From: Desulfobacterales bacterium
GTDB taxonomy: Bacteria; Desulfobacterota; Desulfobacteria; Desulfobacterales; JAIPEE01
Length of the DNA stretch: 64,000 bases
Assembly (NCBI GenBank): GCA_021737275.1
Contig: JAIPEE010000019.1
Span: 1 to 64,000 of the forward strand
Direction: 5' to 3'
Numbering within the stretch: position 1 is the first letter of the stretch; every line of letters starts with the position of its first letter. Position numbers and translations under genes: made by a program. Below the pieces are notes generated by a model. That model worked only from the letters and a program-made list of their open reading frames with translations, was not told the DNA's origin and searched no databases. Below, in pieces: positions 1 to 10,606 of this stretch.

Positions 1-324
1 CGACCTCAAGGGCAACTTACCCTGACGATGAGCGCAAATAAAGCAGTTCGAAAAGATCTTCTTCATTTTCTCGACGTGTTGCAAAAAGCAGCATGATATA
101 CTGAGAAAAAAGTTAAAATTTTATGCAACATTAGGGTAATGTTGGGGTTTTTCTCTTTGGGGAAGAGTTTTTTGGTTATTGGGAAGATGTCATCACCATC
201 AGAGTCGATTTTTTAATATTACAGATGCGATATACAACATTATCCAACATAGCTTTAGTAATGGCTTCGGCAATCGAAGATGCTGCCGCCCGGTTGTCGG
301 AACACTCACACGCATATTATCAGA

Positions 325-1722
325 TTAGCTTAATCCAATTAATTTACCCATAATAAACGCAATAGGAAGACAAATAATTGTTTTTTCAATTACCACAAAA
401 GTAACATCCCAAAAAGTAATTTTCATATTTGATTTCATAGCCAGAGCAGCGGTTTCACTTAAACACATCACCTGAATTACACCAATTGTGCAAATAACAA
501 ACTTGGTCAGTTGTGATACAATTTCTTCTGATATAAGAAATGGGATCAATAAATCAAGATATCCGATTAAAAATGCAGGTGCTGCAGTAGTTGCTTCCGG
601 CAGACCTATGAGATTCAGAACAGGTACAAACGGCTTGGCAATTATATCAAATACCGGCGTAAATTCACCGATTACTAATGCTACAGTTGCAATCAGAAGT
701 ATTGCCGGAAATATGTCCATATAAAGAAAAAAGGTTTCTTTACTTCCTTTAACAACCATTTCTTTAATCGTAGGTGCATTCTCAGCTCTTTTTAATGCTG
801 CTTTTACACCCAACTTCGGCTCGTTCTTTGATGTATCTTCTTCATCATTTTCACTGTTATCTTCGTTATAATATGTATTATGCATTCTTGATATTGGCGG
901 TATACGGCATAAAATAGCTGTTGAAACCAATGTACAAACAAGTATGGTTAAACAAAGATATCCAAACAAACTTACATCTACACCACCAATTGAAGTTGAA
1001 TATATAAAAACATATGGTACCGGTATCGTGCAAAACCCAAACATTAAAATTGCGCCTTCTTTAGCAGTAAGAAAACGTTTTTTATATTCTTTATTTGTTG
1101 CGATGATCCCAATAGAGCCATCTCCCAGCAATGAGCCTATTGCAAGTACTGCGCTGGAACCCGGCAATTTAAATAATGGTTTGAATATCCGTTTAAACAA
1201 AACACCTATAAGCTCTACACCGCCAAAATCCAATAATAATGGAATGAGTACACACGCAAGCCAGAATGATACAACCAGTATAGGCATCAAATAATATAAG
1301 ATAACCTCTCCGGTATACTCATTATAAATATATTCATGTCCTAATTTAAAATAAATTAAAATCCCAATTACAGCAGCTAATACTCTAATAATTAATGCTC
1401 TGGGGCCGGCAACAAACGTACCTTTAATAAATGCACTTTCTACATTTTTCTTTACAAAAGTAAAATACAGGCTCAATAAAGCCGACATCAGCATTATGAC
1501 AAGAACGATAATTGGAACAATTTGAACTTTTTCAATTAAAAAATCCGAGAATAAGGCATAAAGAATTTTAATCTCTCCATTTATTGTTAAAGGTGTCATG
1601 AAGAACAAGATGCCTATTGAAGTTGCAAAAATCAGTTTAAACCAATTCTTTGCGTTACTTGACCCAATTTCACTACCCCTGTTAATTTTATCGTCTACGA
1701 TATTTTCTGCGCTCCCGCTCAT
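325..1722 (-). CDS. YjiH-like membrane protein with nucleoside-recognition/GATE-type domain
   Basis: 465-aa polytopic ORF; overall sequence pattern resembles the YjiH/Gate family. Confidence 0.7.
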   Translation of the reverse strand: MSGSAENIVDDKINRGSEIGSSNAKNWFKLIFATSIGILFFMTPLTINGEIKILYALFSDFLIEKVQIVPIIVLVIMLMSALLSLYFTFVKKNVESAFIKGTFVAGPRALIIRVLAAVIGILIYFKLGHEYIYNEYTGEVILYYLMPILVVSFWLACVLIPLLLDFGGVELIGVLFKRIFKPLFKLPGSSAVLAIGSLLGDGSIGIIATNKEYKKRFLTAKEGAILMFGFCTIPVPYVFIYSTSIGGVDVSLFGYLCLTILVCTLVSTAILCRIPPISRMHNTYYNEDNSENDEEDTSKNEPKLGVKAALKRAENAPTIKEMVVKGSKETFFLYMDIFPAILLIATVALVIGEFTPVFDIIAKPFVPVLNLIGLPEATTAAPAFLIGYLDLLIPFLISEEIVSQLTKFVICTIGVIQVMCLSETAALAMKSNMKITFWDVTFVVIEKTIICLPIAFIMGKLIGLS

Positions 1723-1949
1723 TTTTTCCTCCTTTTATTTGTTCCAGAATTATTATATTTTATTTCATTAGCAGACATCCTTTGCACGATAACCATAAGG
1801 CCGGAAACTTCATTAAATCTATCTTTTTTGCCCTGCTTTAAATTACGAAAAAAGTTCGATAAAAAGATCAAGCAGGTAATTCCAATTTCATCAGCATTAG
1901 TGCAACCGGGGAGTTTTAACTACTCCCCGGCCCTGATCTAAACTATCTT

Positions 1950-2654
1950 TCAGGTTACTGGAAAACCTGCAAAAACTCCGGGAGCCTGTGACCGGACAGG
2001 CTTATATTTGGAAATAGCACTCAATATATTGTCCAGTTTTGTTACTGCCCCAGTTTGAAGGTAGTTTATTTGATCCAATGCATCTTCATGAGCTTTCCGG
2101 CTGGACCCGGAACAACACTCTTCAACAACGCGAATGTGATAATCACGCTGATGCGCATCCATAGAGCCATAATGAACGCACACATTTGTCATACACCCGG
2201 TAAATATAAGTGTATCCCCCGGCAATACATTAAGGCCATTCAGAATAATCTCAAGGCCTGTCCCATAAAAGCAGCTATAGCGCTGTTTGTTGATTACATA
2301 ATCGCCCTCCTCAGGGGCAACTTCTTCCAGTATGATATAATCATTCGTCTCTTCCATGCAGTGTAACCCCTCTGAACCATCGGTCTCACGGCCAAGGTCA
2401 ACAAGGTTCTTTCGATGCCACTCCCTCGTATAAATAACTGGAATACCTGCTTTCCGACAGGCATCGATAACCATTTTAGTCTGGGGTACGGTTTCTTCAA
2501 ACCCTTCGAGTGTTAGCCCTTCAGGCATATCTTTTTTAACTGCTTCTAAAGATTTCCCCTGCATATCAATCACCAGTAATGCTGCATTTCCCTCAATTAT
2601 CTTTTTTTTTCTTTCTACAACCGAGGTCGTTATATCAAAATTATTTCCCATCAT
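1950..2654 (-). CDS. Isochorismatase-like cysteine hydrolase
   Basis: ALLVIDMQ (Asp) and TGCMTNVCVHYGSMDAHQRDY (catalytic Cys region) motifs typical of the family. Confidence 0.85.
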   Translation of the reverse strand: MMGNNFDITTSVVERKKKIIEGNAALLVIDMQGKSLEAVKKDMPEGLTLEGFEETVPQTKMVIDACRKAGIPVIYTREWHRKNLVDLGRETDGSEGLHCMEETNDYIILEEVAPEEGDYVINKQRYSCFYGTGLEIILNGLNVLPGDTLIFTGCMTNVCVHYGSMDAHQRDYHIRVVEECCSGSSRKAHEDALDQINYLQTGAVTKLDNILSAISKYKPVRSQAPGVFAGFPVT

Positions 2655-2686
2655 CTTCTCCTTTTAAATATAATATTGTTAAATCT

Positions 2687-3769
2687 TTATTTCCATTGGT
2701 TCGGTACCCAATTCGGTGTATTAACTTCTTCATTATAGTAATCGGACCAAAATCTTTCAATTTCCTTACGGTTGATTTCATCTGCTTCAGCAAGGGTCAG
2801 ATTGTCGATATCCTTAAATTGAGGCTGAGGGCTCCAGCCTTTATGCTCATTGAGATAACTGTAGGCCCCAATTTTTAAATGGGCCATAAAATTGTTCATT
2901 CGGTTGTGTTTGCGGTGGTCCCGCAATGCATCGATATCAAGGGTTGCATAGGTAAGGGAATCTCCCGGGCTGGGAATCTCTGCTAAAACCCGGCCTTCAA
3001 AATCTACAATGTTGCTGGCCCCGGAACAAGGGAAAGAACCGAGATGACCGATGCTGCATCCTGAACCGGTATAAACGCCATAGGCCATATTTTCAATGGA
3101 TCTGGAGCGGCAGCATGTTTTCCATAAATCAATGGGCGGTCGACCATACGGATCCATCCAGGCAGTGGACCCAATAAAAATCTCACATCCGTTGAAAGCC
3201 AATTGTCTGGCAACTTCAGGAAAACAGCAGTCATAGCATATAAAACCACCGATATTTCCAATTTCAGTTTTTACAACCGGAAACAGGGGGTATTTTTCCG
3301 TATCATACCCTTCCGACAGAAGATCATGAGGAGAGACGCTTGTCTCCTGTGGCCACCATGGCTGGATTTTGCGATAACGGTAAAGAAGGCCTTCAGGGCC
3401 AACCAGAATCTGAGTGTTAAAAACCAGGTTACGGGATGAATCCGAGTCCCTTTCAGCAAAACTGCCCGGACATATATAACAGTTGTATTCTTTAGCTTTC
3501 TCAACAAGCCGTTCAGTTTCCTCTCCGGGAATATCAATAGCATGTTTTTCATGCATCTCTTTGTTATCAAAGGATGGCCAGCCGTAAACGGACAGTTCCG
3601 GCCCCACGATAAGTTTCACCCCCATGGGTGATTGCAGGCCATACTGATCAAAACAGTAGTCAATCATTTCGCAGGTGTAATCCATATGTGCTTTTCTTTC
3701 CTGCCGGGTCATGGCATTACCTGCCCGTTTTCCCAACTGCATGCATACAGCACCAAATCGTTGTGTCAT
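2687..3769 (-). CDS. Carbon-nitrogen hydrolase (nitrilase/aliphatic amidase-like)
   Basis: Glu (GPELS), Lys (YRKIQPWWP) and Cys (ICYDCCFPEVAR) triad motifs of the nitrilase superfamily. Confidence 0.85.
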   Translation of the reverse strand: MTQRFGAVCMQLGKRAGNAMTRQERKAHMDYTCEMIDYCFDQYGLQSPMGVKLIVGPELSVYGWPSFDNKEMHEKHAIDIPGEETERLVEKAKEYNCYICPGSFAERDSDSSRNLVFNTQILVGPEGLLYRYRKIQPWWPQETSVSPHDLLSEGYDTEKYPLFPVVKTEIGNIGGFICYDCCFPEVARQLAFNGCEIFIGSTAWMDPYGRPPIDLWKTCCRSRSIENMAYGVYTGSGCSIGHLGSFPCSGASNIVDFEGRVLAEIPSPGDSLTYATLDIDALRDHRKHNRMNNFMAHLKIGAYSYLNEHKGWSPQPQFKDIDNLTLAEADEINRKEIERFWSDYYNEEVNTPNWVPNQWK

Positions 3770-4055
3770 AATGATTCCTCCTTATAATAAATATAATTTT
3801 GTTTTTGATGATAGCAGTTAATCAAAATCAACGTATATACTCCCCTATTAAAGCTCATCTTTATTTCATATGCATTTTTAATAACGACCCTGATGGCTCA
3901 GGATTTTATCCTTGGAAAGAGGTAAAAAGTTCATCACCATCAGAGCCGCTATTTTATGAGAATAGCTTTAAATCCAAATTTCTGATTAAAAACCTGTTCT
4001 CTATTTTTAGGTACTCTTTGAAGGTCCCAATTTAGCTCTCAACACAAATCGTTTC

Positions 4056-5228
4056 TTAACCTTCTTTAATGTCAATAGCCTTACTCCCCCATTTCAGCTT
4101 TATACCCAGATAAATAGCAAATGTGGCAAGGCAGGTGCCTGCACATAGATAAAGTACGGTTGAAGAGCCATTTTCACCTATTACAACAAATGATGCCACT
4201 GCAGGGCCTATCGTTAAGCCAATTCCCATAACTGCCGGAATTAAAGCTGTATAGCGACCTGACTGATCATAATTACTTATTGTGCCCGCCTGGAAAATAT
4301 CAGTAACGTTCCAGAACATAAAAAACAGCATAATCCCTATAATGTATGCAAATGTAGTCATACTGAAACCCATTACAGATAATATAATTGTATTTGCGAT
4401 AAGGACAAAAGTTAAAGGCCGATACATGCCCAGGCGATCACCGATCCATGATGCGACCAGGCAACTTGTCAGACTGAGAAAGTTTCCAATTGTCAGATAG
4501 TTACCAATTGCTTCGTAGGATAATCCTATATTACCACCTATTACCTCTATATATGCCCAAAATGCGCCGATACCGGCATAAAAAATAAGAACTGCAGCAA
4601 GGCCCAATATAGCAGGAAGTGTATAAGACTTACCTTCAATCTGTTTTTTCTCTTCCTCACTCTGTTTATATTTTTCAGGAATAAATGTTACAAAAGGTAT
4701 ACATATCAAACCGATAGCTGAAAACACATAAAAAATACCTGAATAACCCCAGGCATCGGTAATCGTTGGAATAAAAAATAATTCTAATCCAATAAATAAT
4801 ACAATTGCAAAATACTGAAATCCAAAATTTCTGGGTGTATTGCTTGTACCTGCAATAATCACCATTCCAAGCGCAAAACAAAAACCCTTCCCAATCCCGG
4901 CAAAAAACCATACAAGCAATGCTGGAATTAAATCAGTTGTCCAAGCTGCAAGCAGGTTCCCCAAAAGCATCATAACCAATCCAACAAACATTGTTTTTTT
5001 CCGATTGACCTTTGATGCCAAAATCATAACTAAAAACCCTGCCACACATGATCCGCCAAGACTTGAAGAAGCAATCCATCCCGCATGCTGTTCGGTATAA
5101 CCATAAACATCTATCAAAACACCTAGGATCATCGGTAGGCCTGCAAATACTGCATTACCAGCAATCAAGATAAGTATTGCAGAAAAAATTGTTATTGGTC
5201 GATCATACTCATTCTCATACGCTTCCAT
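4056..5228 (-). CDS. MFS transporter
   Basis: 390-aa polytopic protein with about 12 hydrophobic segments and MFS-like loops (ASKVNRKKTMFVG). Confidence 0.75.
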   Translation of the reverse strand: MEAYENEYDRPITIFSAILILIAGNAVFAGLPMILGVLIDVYGYTEQHAGWIASSSLGGSCVAGFLVMILASKVNRKKTMFVGLVMMLLGNLLAAWTTDLIPALLVWFFAGIGKGFCFALGMVIIAGTSNTPRNFGFQYFAIVLFIGLELFFIPTITDAWGYSGIFYVFSAIGLICIPFVTFIPEKYKQSEEEKKQIEGKSYTLPAILGLAAVLIFYAGIGAFWAYIEVIGGNIGLSYEAIGNYLTIGNFLSLTSCLVASWIGDRLGMYRPLTFVLIANTIILSVMGFSMTTFAYIIGIMLFFMFWNVTDIFQAGTISNYDQSGRYTALIPAVMGIGLTIGPAVASFVVIGENGSSTVLYLCAGTCLATFAIYLGIKLKWGSKAIDIKEG

Positions 5229-5793
5229 TTTTTTATCCCCCTTTTCAATTTAATATGGTTTAAACCCATAACTTGTAAAAATGTACTGAAGTTTTATAAC
5301 CTGGTGTATTTTAAATGAACTGGGTACAAATGAATTAACCGTTTGAGTTGAAAATCTTTCTCTGATCTGTTTGAAGCGAAGTTGTTTTGGAAATAAAGTT
5401 CTTTTCTGCAGTTACAACATGAATTGTAATCCGAAGCTACCATAATTACTCCTTAAAAGCTTTTCATTAATGTTTTCTGTAACTTTAGAAATGTTTGACC
5501 TTAAATTTAGTTGACTAATTATTCATTCAGTTAAATACCAACCATACTTCTATTCAGGAAATATAAACTACAACTTAAGATTCTATTTTATTAATATTCA
5601 GGGATTCGATATTTGTAAAATGAATTATATTAATCAACAACTATTAATAAAGTTAATAACCTCATTAATTCAGTTGATTATATGCTTAAAAAGATAGAAT
5701 ATGCTGAATTTTATTGAATTCTAAACAGTGGTTAATTTATGGAATGGATAGACTTAGAAAATTATGGCAAAAATTTATGGGTGGGAGAGATTT

Positions 5794-6654
5794 TCAAACC
5801 CTGTTGTGGCCACCCAGTGTCAAAAGATCCCCGTAGCACTCCGGACGCCTGTCCCTGAAACAACACGCTTCACGCCTGAATTTAACCAATTCATCCAGAT
5901 CAAATTCATGTGTTATAATAATTTCATCCTTGCTATTGCCCTCTTTAGTAATCATTCCAATATTATCTGTAATAAATGACCGGCCATAAAAATCTATTTC
6001 CGTATTATTCAACTTTTCAACACCAATTCTGTTTGATGCAACAACCGGTATCATGTTCGCAGCAGCATGCCCCCGCATAACTGTTTGCCAGTGATCCACC
6101 GGTGTGGGCGACGTACCAATTGCCGTTGGATAAAAAAGGATTTCCGCACCATTCAGCGCCATACATCTGGCCGCTTCCGGATACCACTGATCCCAGCAGA
6201 TACCGATACCAATTTTTCCAAATTTTGTATGCCAGACTTTGAAACCGCTATCGCCCGGGCTGAAATAGTATTTCTCAAAATATCCGGGATCATCCGGTAT
6301 ATGTGTTTTTCTGTATACATCCAGCCATGTTCCATCAGCGTCAATAACAATCAGTGAATTAAAAAACACATTATTACTTTTTTCGAAAAAGCTGATCGGT
6401 AACACCACATTCAGTTTTTTTGCCAGTTTGGCAAAATGTTTTATTGTGGGATGACTTTCAGCTTCACAGGCCAAATCAAAATGATCCGGATTTACTTCCT
6501 GACAAAAGTATAAACTTTCAAAAAGCTCCTGCAGCAAAATAATATGGGCACCCTGCTCTGCCGCCTTTACAACCAGCTCTTCCGCCTTTAAAATATTATC
6601 TTTTATATTGCTGCTGTTTTTGAATTGTGTTGCAGCCACAACGGTTTTTCTCAT
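5794..6654 (-). CDS. Carbon-nitrogen hydrolase, N-carbamoylputrescine amidase-like
   Basis: LLQELFESLYFCQ, YRKTHIPDDPGYFEKYYFSPGD and IGICWDQWYPEAAR are characteristic of AguB-type amidases. Confidence 0.8.
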   Translation of the reverse strand: MRKTVVAATQFKNSSNIKDNILKAEELVVKAAEQGAHIILLQELFESLYFCQEVNPDHFDLACEAESHPTIKHFAKLAKKLNVVLPISFFEKSNNVFFNSLIVIDADGTWLDVYRKTHIPDDPGYFEKYYFSPGDSGFKVWHTKFGKIGIGICWDQWYPEAARCMALNGAEILFYPTAIGTSPTPVDHWQTVMRGHAAANMIPVVASNRIGVEKLNNTEIDFYGRSFITDNIGMITKEGNSKDEIIITHEFDLDELVKFRREACCFRDRRPECYGDLLTLGGHNRV

Positions 6655-6751
6655 CAGAAAACTCCCATTTCATGTCGGTTACTATTTCAACATAATCAAA
6701 TAAATGAAATGCATGAGGTTGACCATCCCATATTCATAATAATGCTTCAAT

Positions 6752-6786
6752 AAAAAACGCCGGACATAAAGCCCGGCGTTTCTATT
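6752..6786 (-). terminator. Intrinsic terminator downstream of the TRAP substrate-binding protein gene
   Basis: Stem AAACGCCGG (6755-6763) / CCGGCGTTT (6773-6781); T-run on the minus strand. Confidence 0.7.
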
Positions 6787-6907
6787 ATTCTTTCTATTAA
6801 CTTATTTCCCCTCAGCCGCCTTCGCTTATCCGGACTATGTCACGACAAGGCCCTGTCCCTCTCCCAAAAGGGGTGAGAAAATAATAGCGCAAAAAGGAAA
6901 ATTTCTT

Positions 6908-7993
6908 TTATTGCCGATATCCCAGATAATCTTGTACTTCTTTAAGAAAATTTTCCGGTTTATATGTATCTCCCTTATGAATTTTATTGATCTGTTCCGC
7001 ATATTTTTCATGAACCATGTCACCTTTATTTCTCAGCTCATTAAGATCCTCTTCTGACAGTTCAAAAAATTCAACTCCGGCTGCCTTCGCATTTGCAATT
7101 TCCGTATTTTCCTGCATTTCAGTTTGCTTACGGACATTGGCACATACTTCATGGACAACGTCTTCAAAGGTGTTACGCAGATCTTCAGGAAGACTGTTCA
7201 GCCAGGCTTTGTTAAATACCCAGATGTAAAGTCCCTGTGCATAATTAACGCGGGTATAATATTTAGCAACTTCAAATTTCTTACTGATGCTGCAAACCAT
7301 GGGCGTATGATCAAGACCGGTGATAACCTTCTGTTTAAGCGCCACCGGTACATCAGGCCACGGCATGACCACAGGATTGATACCCCATCGGGTATAGAGC
7401 ATCTGGTTTACAGATGCTTCGGCTATACGAAATCTGATTTTCTTTGCATCCTCAATTGTTTTTACAGGAGAAACCGTCGCCCATCCATAATTCCCATATC
7501 CGGTAAAATCCAGACCGGTGATACCCACATGGTCCATCGCCATCATATAATGATCAAACAGTTGACCGCTGTTGACAAACTTTTCCATTTTTTCAAATGA
7601 ATTAATTAAAAAAGGCAGGTTAACCAGACCGAAACGGGGCCCGAGGTTTGTACTAGCAACGGAACTGATACCCATACCCTGGATGGCACCCATCTGGAGC
7701 TGGTTCATCACTTCAACTTCACCGCCAAGGACAGAAAGCGGTTTAAAGTCTATATAAATCCGGCCGTTGGTACGTTCCCACAGCAAATCACGAAATTCAA
7801 ACCCTGCATAAACACCTTTTATGGCGGGGTGACCCACACAGGAAATTATGCTTTTGTATTTCGCGCCTGAAGGATCAAATGCCGGCTTCCAGGCGTCAAG
7901 AGAAGCCGTACCCGCCAGAGCGTTCCCTGAGAAAATAACAGATATTACAAAAAAGAACCCAATTAACAGACAACTGACAAAACCTTTTTTCAT
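6908..7993 (-). CDS. TRAP transporter substrate-binding protein (DctP family)
   Basis: Signal peptide; DctP-like motifs (GNYGWATVSPVKTIEDAKKIRFRIAE, KAWLNSLPEDLRNTFEDV). Confidence 0.85.
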   Translation of the reverse strand: MKKGFVSCLLIGFFFVISVIFSGNALAGTASLDAWKPAFDPSGAKYKSIISCVGHPAIKGVYAGFEFRDLLWERTNGRIYIDFKPLSVLGGEVEVMNQLQMGAIQGMGISSVASTNLGPRFGLVNLPFLINSFEKMEKFVNSGQLFDHYMMAMDHVGITGLDFTGYGNYGWATVSPVKTIEDAKKIRFRIAEASVNQMLYTRWGINPVVMPWPDVPVALKQKVITGLDHTPMVCSISKKFEVAKYYTRVNYAQGLYIWVFNKAWLNSLPEDLRNTFEDVVHEVCANVRKQTEMQENTEIANAKAAGVEFFELSEEDLNELRNKGDMVHEKYAEQINKIHKGDTYKPENFLKEVQDYLGYRQ

Positions 7994-8135
7994 TATCCAA
8001 TCTCCTTCATTTTTATCGTTTAGGTCGAAGAAAATTGATATCGGGTGAAAGTGTCAACGTCAATAATTTTTTACTGATAAATCGATATTTCTTTTAATTT
8101 TGACATGTTAATTATTCAATTTGAATATACGGACT

Positions 8136-8942
8136 TCACTGATCAGCGCAAAACTTTTCTTTGAGGTTTTCAAAATCCGATTCAGAAAATATTTCAGCAA
8201 ACCTTTTTCCGCCGCTGCTGTTCCGTTTATAAAAATCGATACAATATTTTACAATATCAAGAACCTTCTCTTCACTGAAAAGGCCCGGCAGTTCCCTTGC
8301 AAGCCGGGGGTGTCGCCCCAGTTTCCCACCGACCATAACCCGGAAGCCCTTGCTCGTTTCAGCGATTGTTCCAGTTGGGCAGACTTTCATACAATTGCCG
8401 CAGTAAAGGCACTCCACCTTATCAAAAACAGGTTTATCTTCTCCCGGCTTCATTACAAGTGCGCCTTCTTTACAGGCCTCAACACATGCTTCACACAATG
8501 TACATTCTTCGATTGTGAAGTTTGGCACACTTGCACCAATAATTCCGATATCTTTAATTTGAGGCTGGGAGCAGCCATTGGGACAATCTGCAAATGTTAC
8601 CCTGAACTCATGATGATATTTGATGCCATCTTTCACATTTTTTTTGATATGTTCCAACAAACCCGATGCCTCTAAAACTTTTTCAACCTTTTTCATCAGG
8701 CCGTCGGCAGAGCATGCCCTATGAGGGCAACCGGCGTTTCCAAAACAGGTATCCACCTGGAAACCCTTTACGTCTTTAGACATTTTTGAAAGAAATCGCT
8801 GCTGGGTTAACCTGACTTCATCTATAGTAATAGCATTCTTACCGTCAACCGTTGCCTCTTTTTCAACACGCTTACGGACTCGTTTTCTCACAAAAAAGGG
8901 TATTTTCTTTATTGCTGCCTGAGCTTCTTCTGTCCACTCCAT
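8136..8942 (-). CDS. Siroheme sulfite/nitrite reductase-like 4Fe-4S protein with N-terminal PCP_red-like region
   Basis: N-terminal WTEEAQAAIKKIPFFVRKRVRKRVE (PCP_red-like); CFGNAGC and CPNGC; ferredoxin clusters CTLCEACVEACKEG and CLYCGNCMKVCPTG. Confidence 0.75.
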   Translation of the reverse strand: MEWTEEAQAAIKKIPFFVRKRVRKRVEKEATVDGKNAITIDEVRLTQQRFLSKMSKDVKGFQVDTCFGNAGCPHRACSADGLMKKVEKVLEASGLLEHIKKNVKDGIKYHHEFRVTFADCPNGCSQPQIKDIGIIGASVPNFTIEECTLCEACVEACKEGALVMKPGEDKPVFDKVECLYCGNCMKVCPTGTIAETSKGFRVMVGGKLGRHPRLARELPGLFSEEKVLDIVKYCIDFYKRNSSGGKRFAEIFSESDFENLKEKFCADQ

Positions 8943-9269
8943 CTGTTATCACCCCCGGTTTTAGCCCGTCAGAAACTATTTAAGTTTTTACTGATTTTTT
9001 CTGTTTCAAAACCAATAATAAATATAAGTTAACACTTAAAATAAACACTGGAAATCAGACTGCAAGATATGTATACCTGAAAACCTTTATCGTAATCGTA
9101 AAAATATTAATCTCCAATTTTAAAAAACCGATTAGGACTACGAATGATCTAACAGACTTTTAGCTTTTTTAACAACGACCTCTTCAATAATAGTCCTATC
9201 GTTAAATCAGGTTCTTAGGAAATGGATTCTTTATTTGAGATTTATATTTTTTTTATATAAGGTTGCACA

Positions 9270-10583
9270 ATGCAGAAGATGAAACAGATAGCGGAAATGA
9301 TGAAGGATCTGGAAACACAGCTTGATGTCTGCACACGCTGCGGTATGTGCCAGGCTGTATGCCCACTCTTTATCCAGACCAGCCGTGAAGCTGATGTTGC
9401 CCGGGGGAAACTGGCGTTACTGGACGGACTCGCCCGGGAGATGTTTTCAAATCCCAAAGGGGTCAATGAGCGAATTAACAGATGCCTACTTTGCGGCTCC
9501 TGTGCGGCGCATTGTCCAAGAGGCGTCAATGCGCTTGAAATATTCATAAAGGCAAGATCCATACTGACCGAAGTGGTGGGTCTTTCAACCGGCAAGAAAA
9601 TGGTTCTACGCAGTATGCTGGCTAACCCTAAATTTTTTGACCGTATGATGAGTATGGGTGCAAAAATGCAGGGTCTCTTCAGCAAACCGGCCAATGAATT
9701 ACTTGGCACATCATGCGGACGGATCATGTCTCCTTTGATTGCAGACAGGCATATCTTACCCCTTGCGGCCAAACCATTTCATAAAATTGCACCACAGGAG
9801 CCTGAACCTGATTCTGAAGGTAATATCACCGTTACATTTTTTGTCGGCTGCCTGATCGATAAAATCTTTCCACGAATTGCAAGTACAGCCATCGATATCT
9901 TTCGACATCATGATATTGGCTTTTATATTCCTGATTCACAAGGTTGCTGTGGCATACCGGCTCTGTCGGCAGGAGATACCGCCACCTTTGAAAGGCTTGT
10001 CACCTATAACGTCGAAAAAATTATGGCTCAATCCTTTGACTACCTGGTAACCGCCTGTGCAACATGCACCTCCACCATAAAAAAATTATGGCCGGCCATG
10101 TCAACACATATGGACGACGAATTAAAAAATAATATAACCGATATTGCTGACAGAACGTTGGATATTTCTCAGTTTCTCGTTGGAAAAGGCTATATAACTG
10201 AAAACAATATAACGCCCGGCAAAACGGCACAGACGATCACCTATCATGATCCATGCCATTTAAAAAAATCCCTGGATGTCTCATCTGAACCCAGAACAGT
10301 TATCAAGAATAACGCTGAGTATCGGCTCGAAGAGATGAAAGATGCAGATCGATGCTGCGGCCTGGGCGGCAGTTTCAGCATTGACCATTATGACCTCTCT
10401 TCAGAAATCGGTATGAAAAAACGGAAAAATATCATATCAACAGGATGCAGCACAGTAGCCACTTCCTGCCCGGCCTGCATGATGCAGCTGTCTGATATGC
10501 TTTCAAAATCTGATGATCCGGTTGTGGTCAGGCATGCTTTGGAAATTTATGCAGAGGGACTTTTTAAGAAAACCGCTGAATAA
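9270..10583 (+). CDS. (Fe-S)-binding oxidoreductase, GlcF/LutA-like (CCG domains)
   Basis: CTRCGMCQAVCP and CLLCGSCAAHCP clusters; CCGIPA and HDPCHLKKSLDV...CCGLGG motifs. Confidence 0.85.
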   Translation: MQKMKQIAEMMKDLETQLDVCTRCGMCQAVCPLFIQTSREADVARGKLALLDGLAREMFSNPKGVNERINRCLLCGSCAAHCPRGVNALEIFIKARSILTEVVGLSTGKKMVLRSMLANPKFFDRMMSMGAKMQGLFSKPANELLGTSCGRIMSPLIADRHILPLAAKPFHKIAPQEPEPDSEGNITVTFFVGCLIDKIFPRIASTAIDIFRHHDIGFYIPDSQGCCGIPALSAGDTATFERLVTYNVEKIMAQSFDYLVTACATCTSTIKKLWPAMSTHMDDELKNNITDIADRTLDISQFLVGKGYITENNITPGKTAQTITYHDPCHLKKSLDVSSEPRTVIKNNAEYRLEEMKDADRCCGLGGSFSIDHYDLSSEIGMKKRKNIISTGCSTVATSCPACMMQLSDMLSKSDDPVVVRHALEIYAEGLFKKTAE

Positions 10584-10600
10584 GCTATTCAGCGGTTTTC
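10568..10600. terminator. Bidirectional intrinsic terminator between convergent genes
   Basis: Perfect 15-bp inverted repeat GAAAACCGCTGAATA / TATTCAGCGGTTTTC with 3-nt loop; overlaps the stop codon of the upstream CDS. Confidence 0.75.
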
Positions 10601-10606
10601 ATCAGA

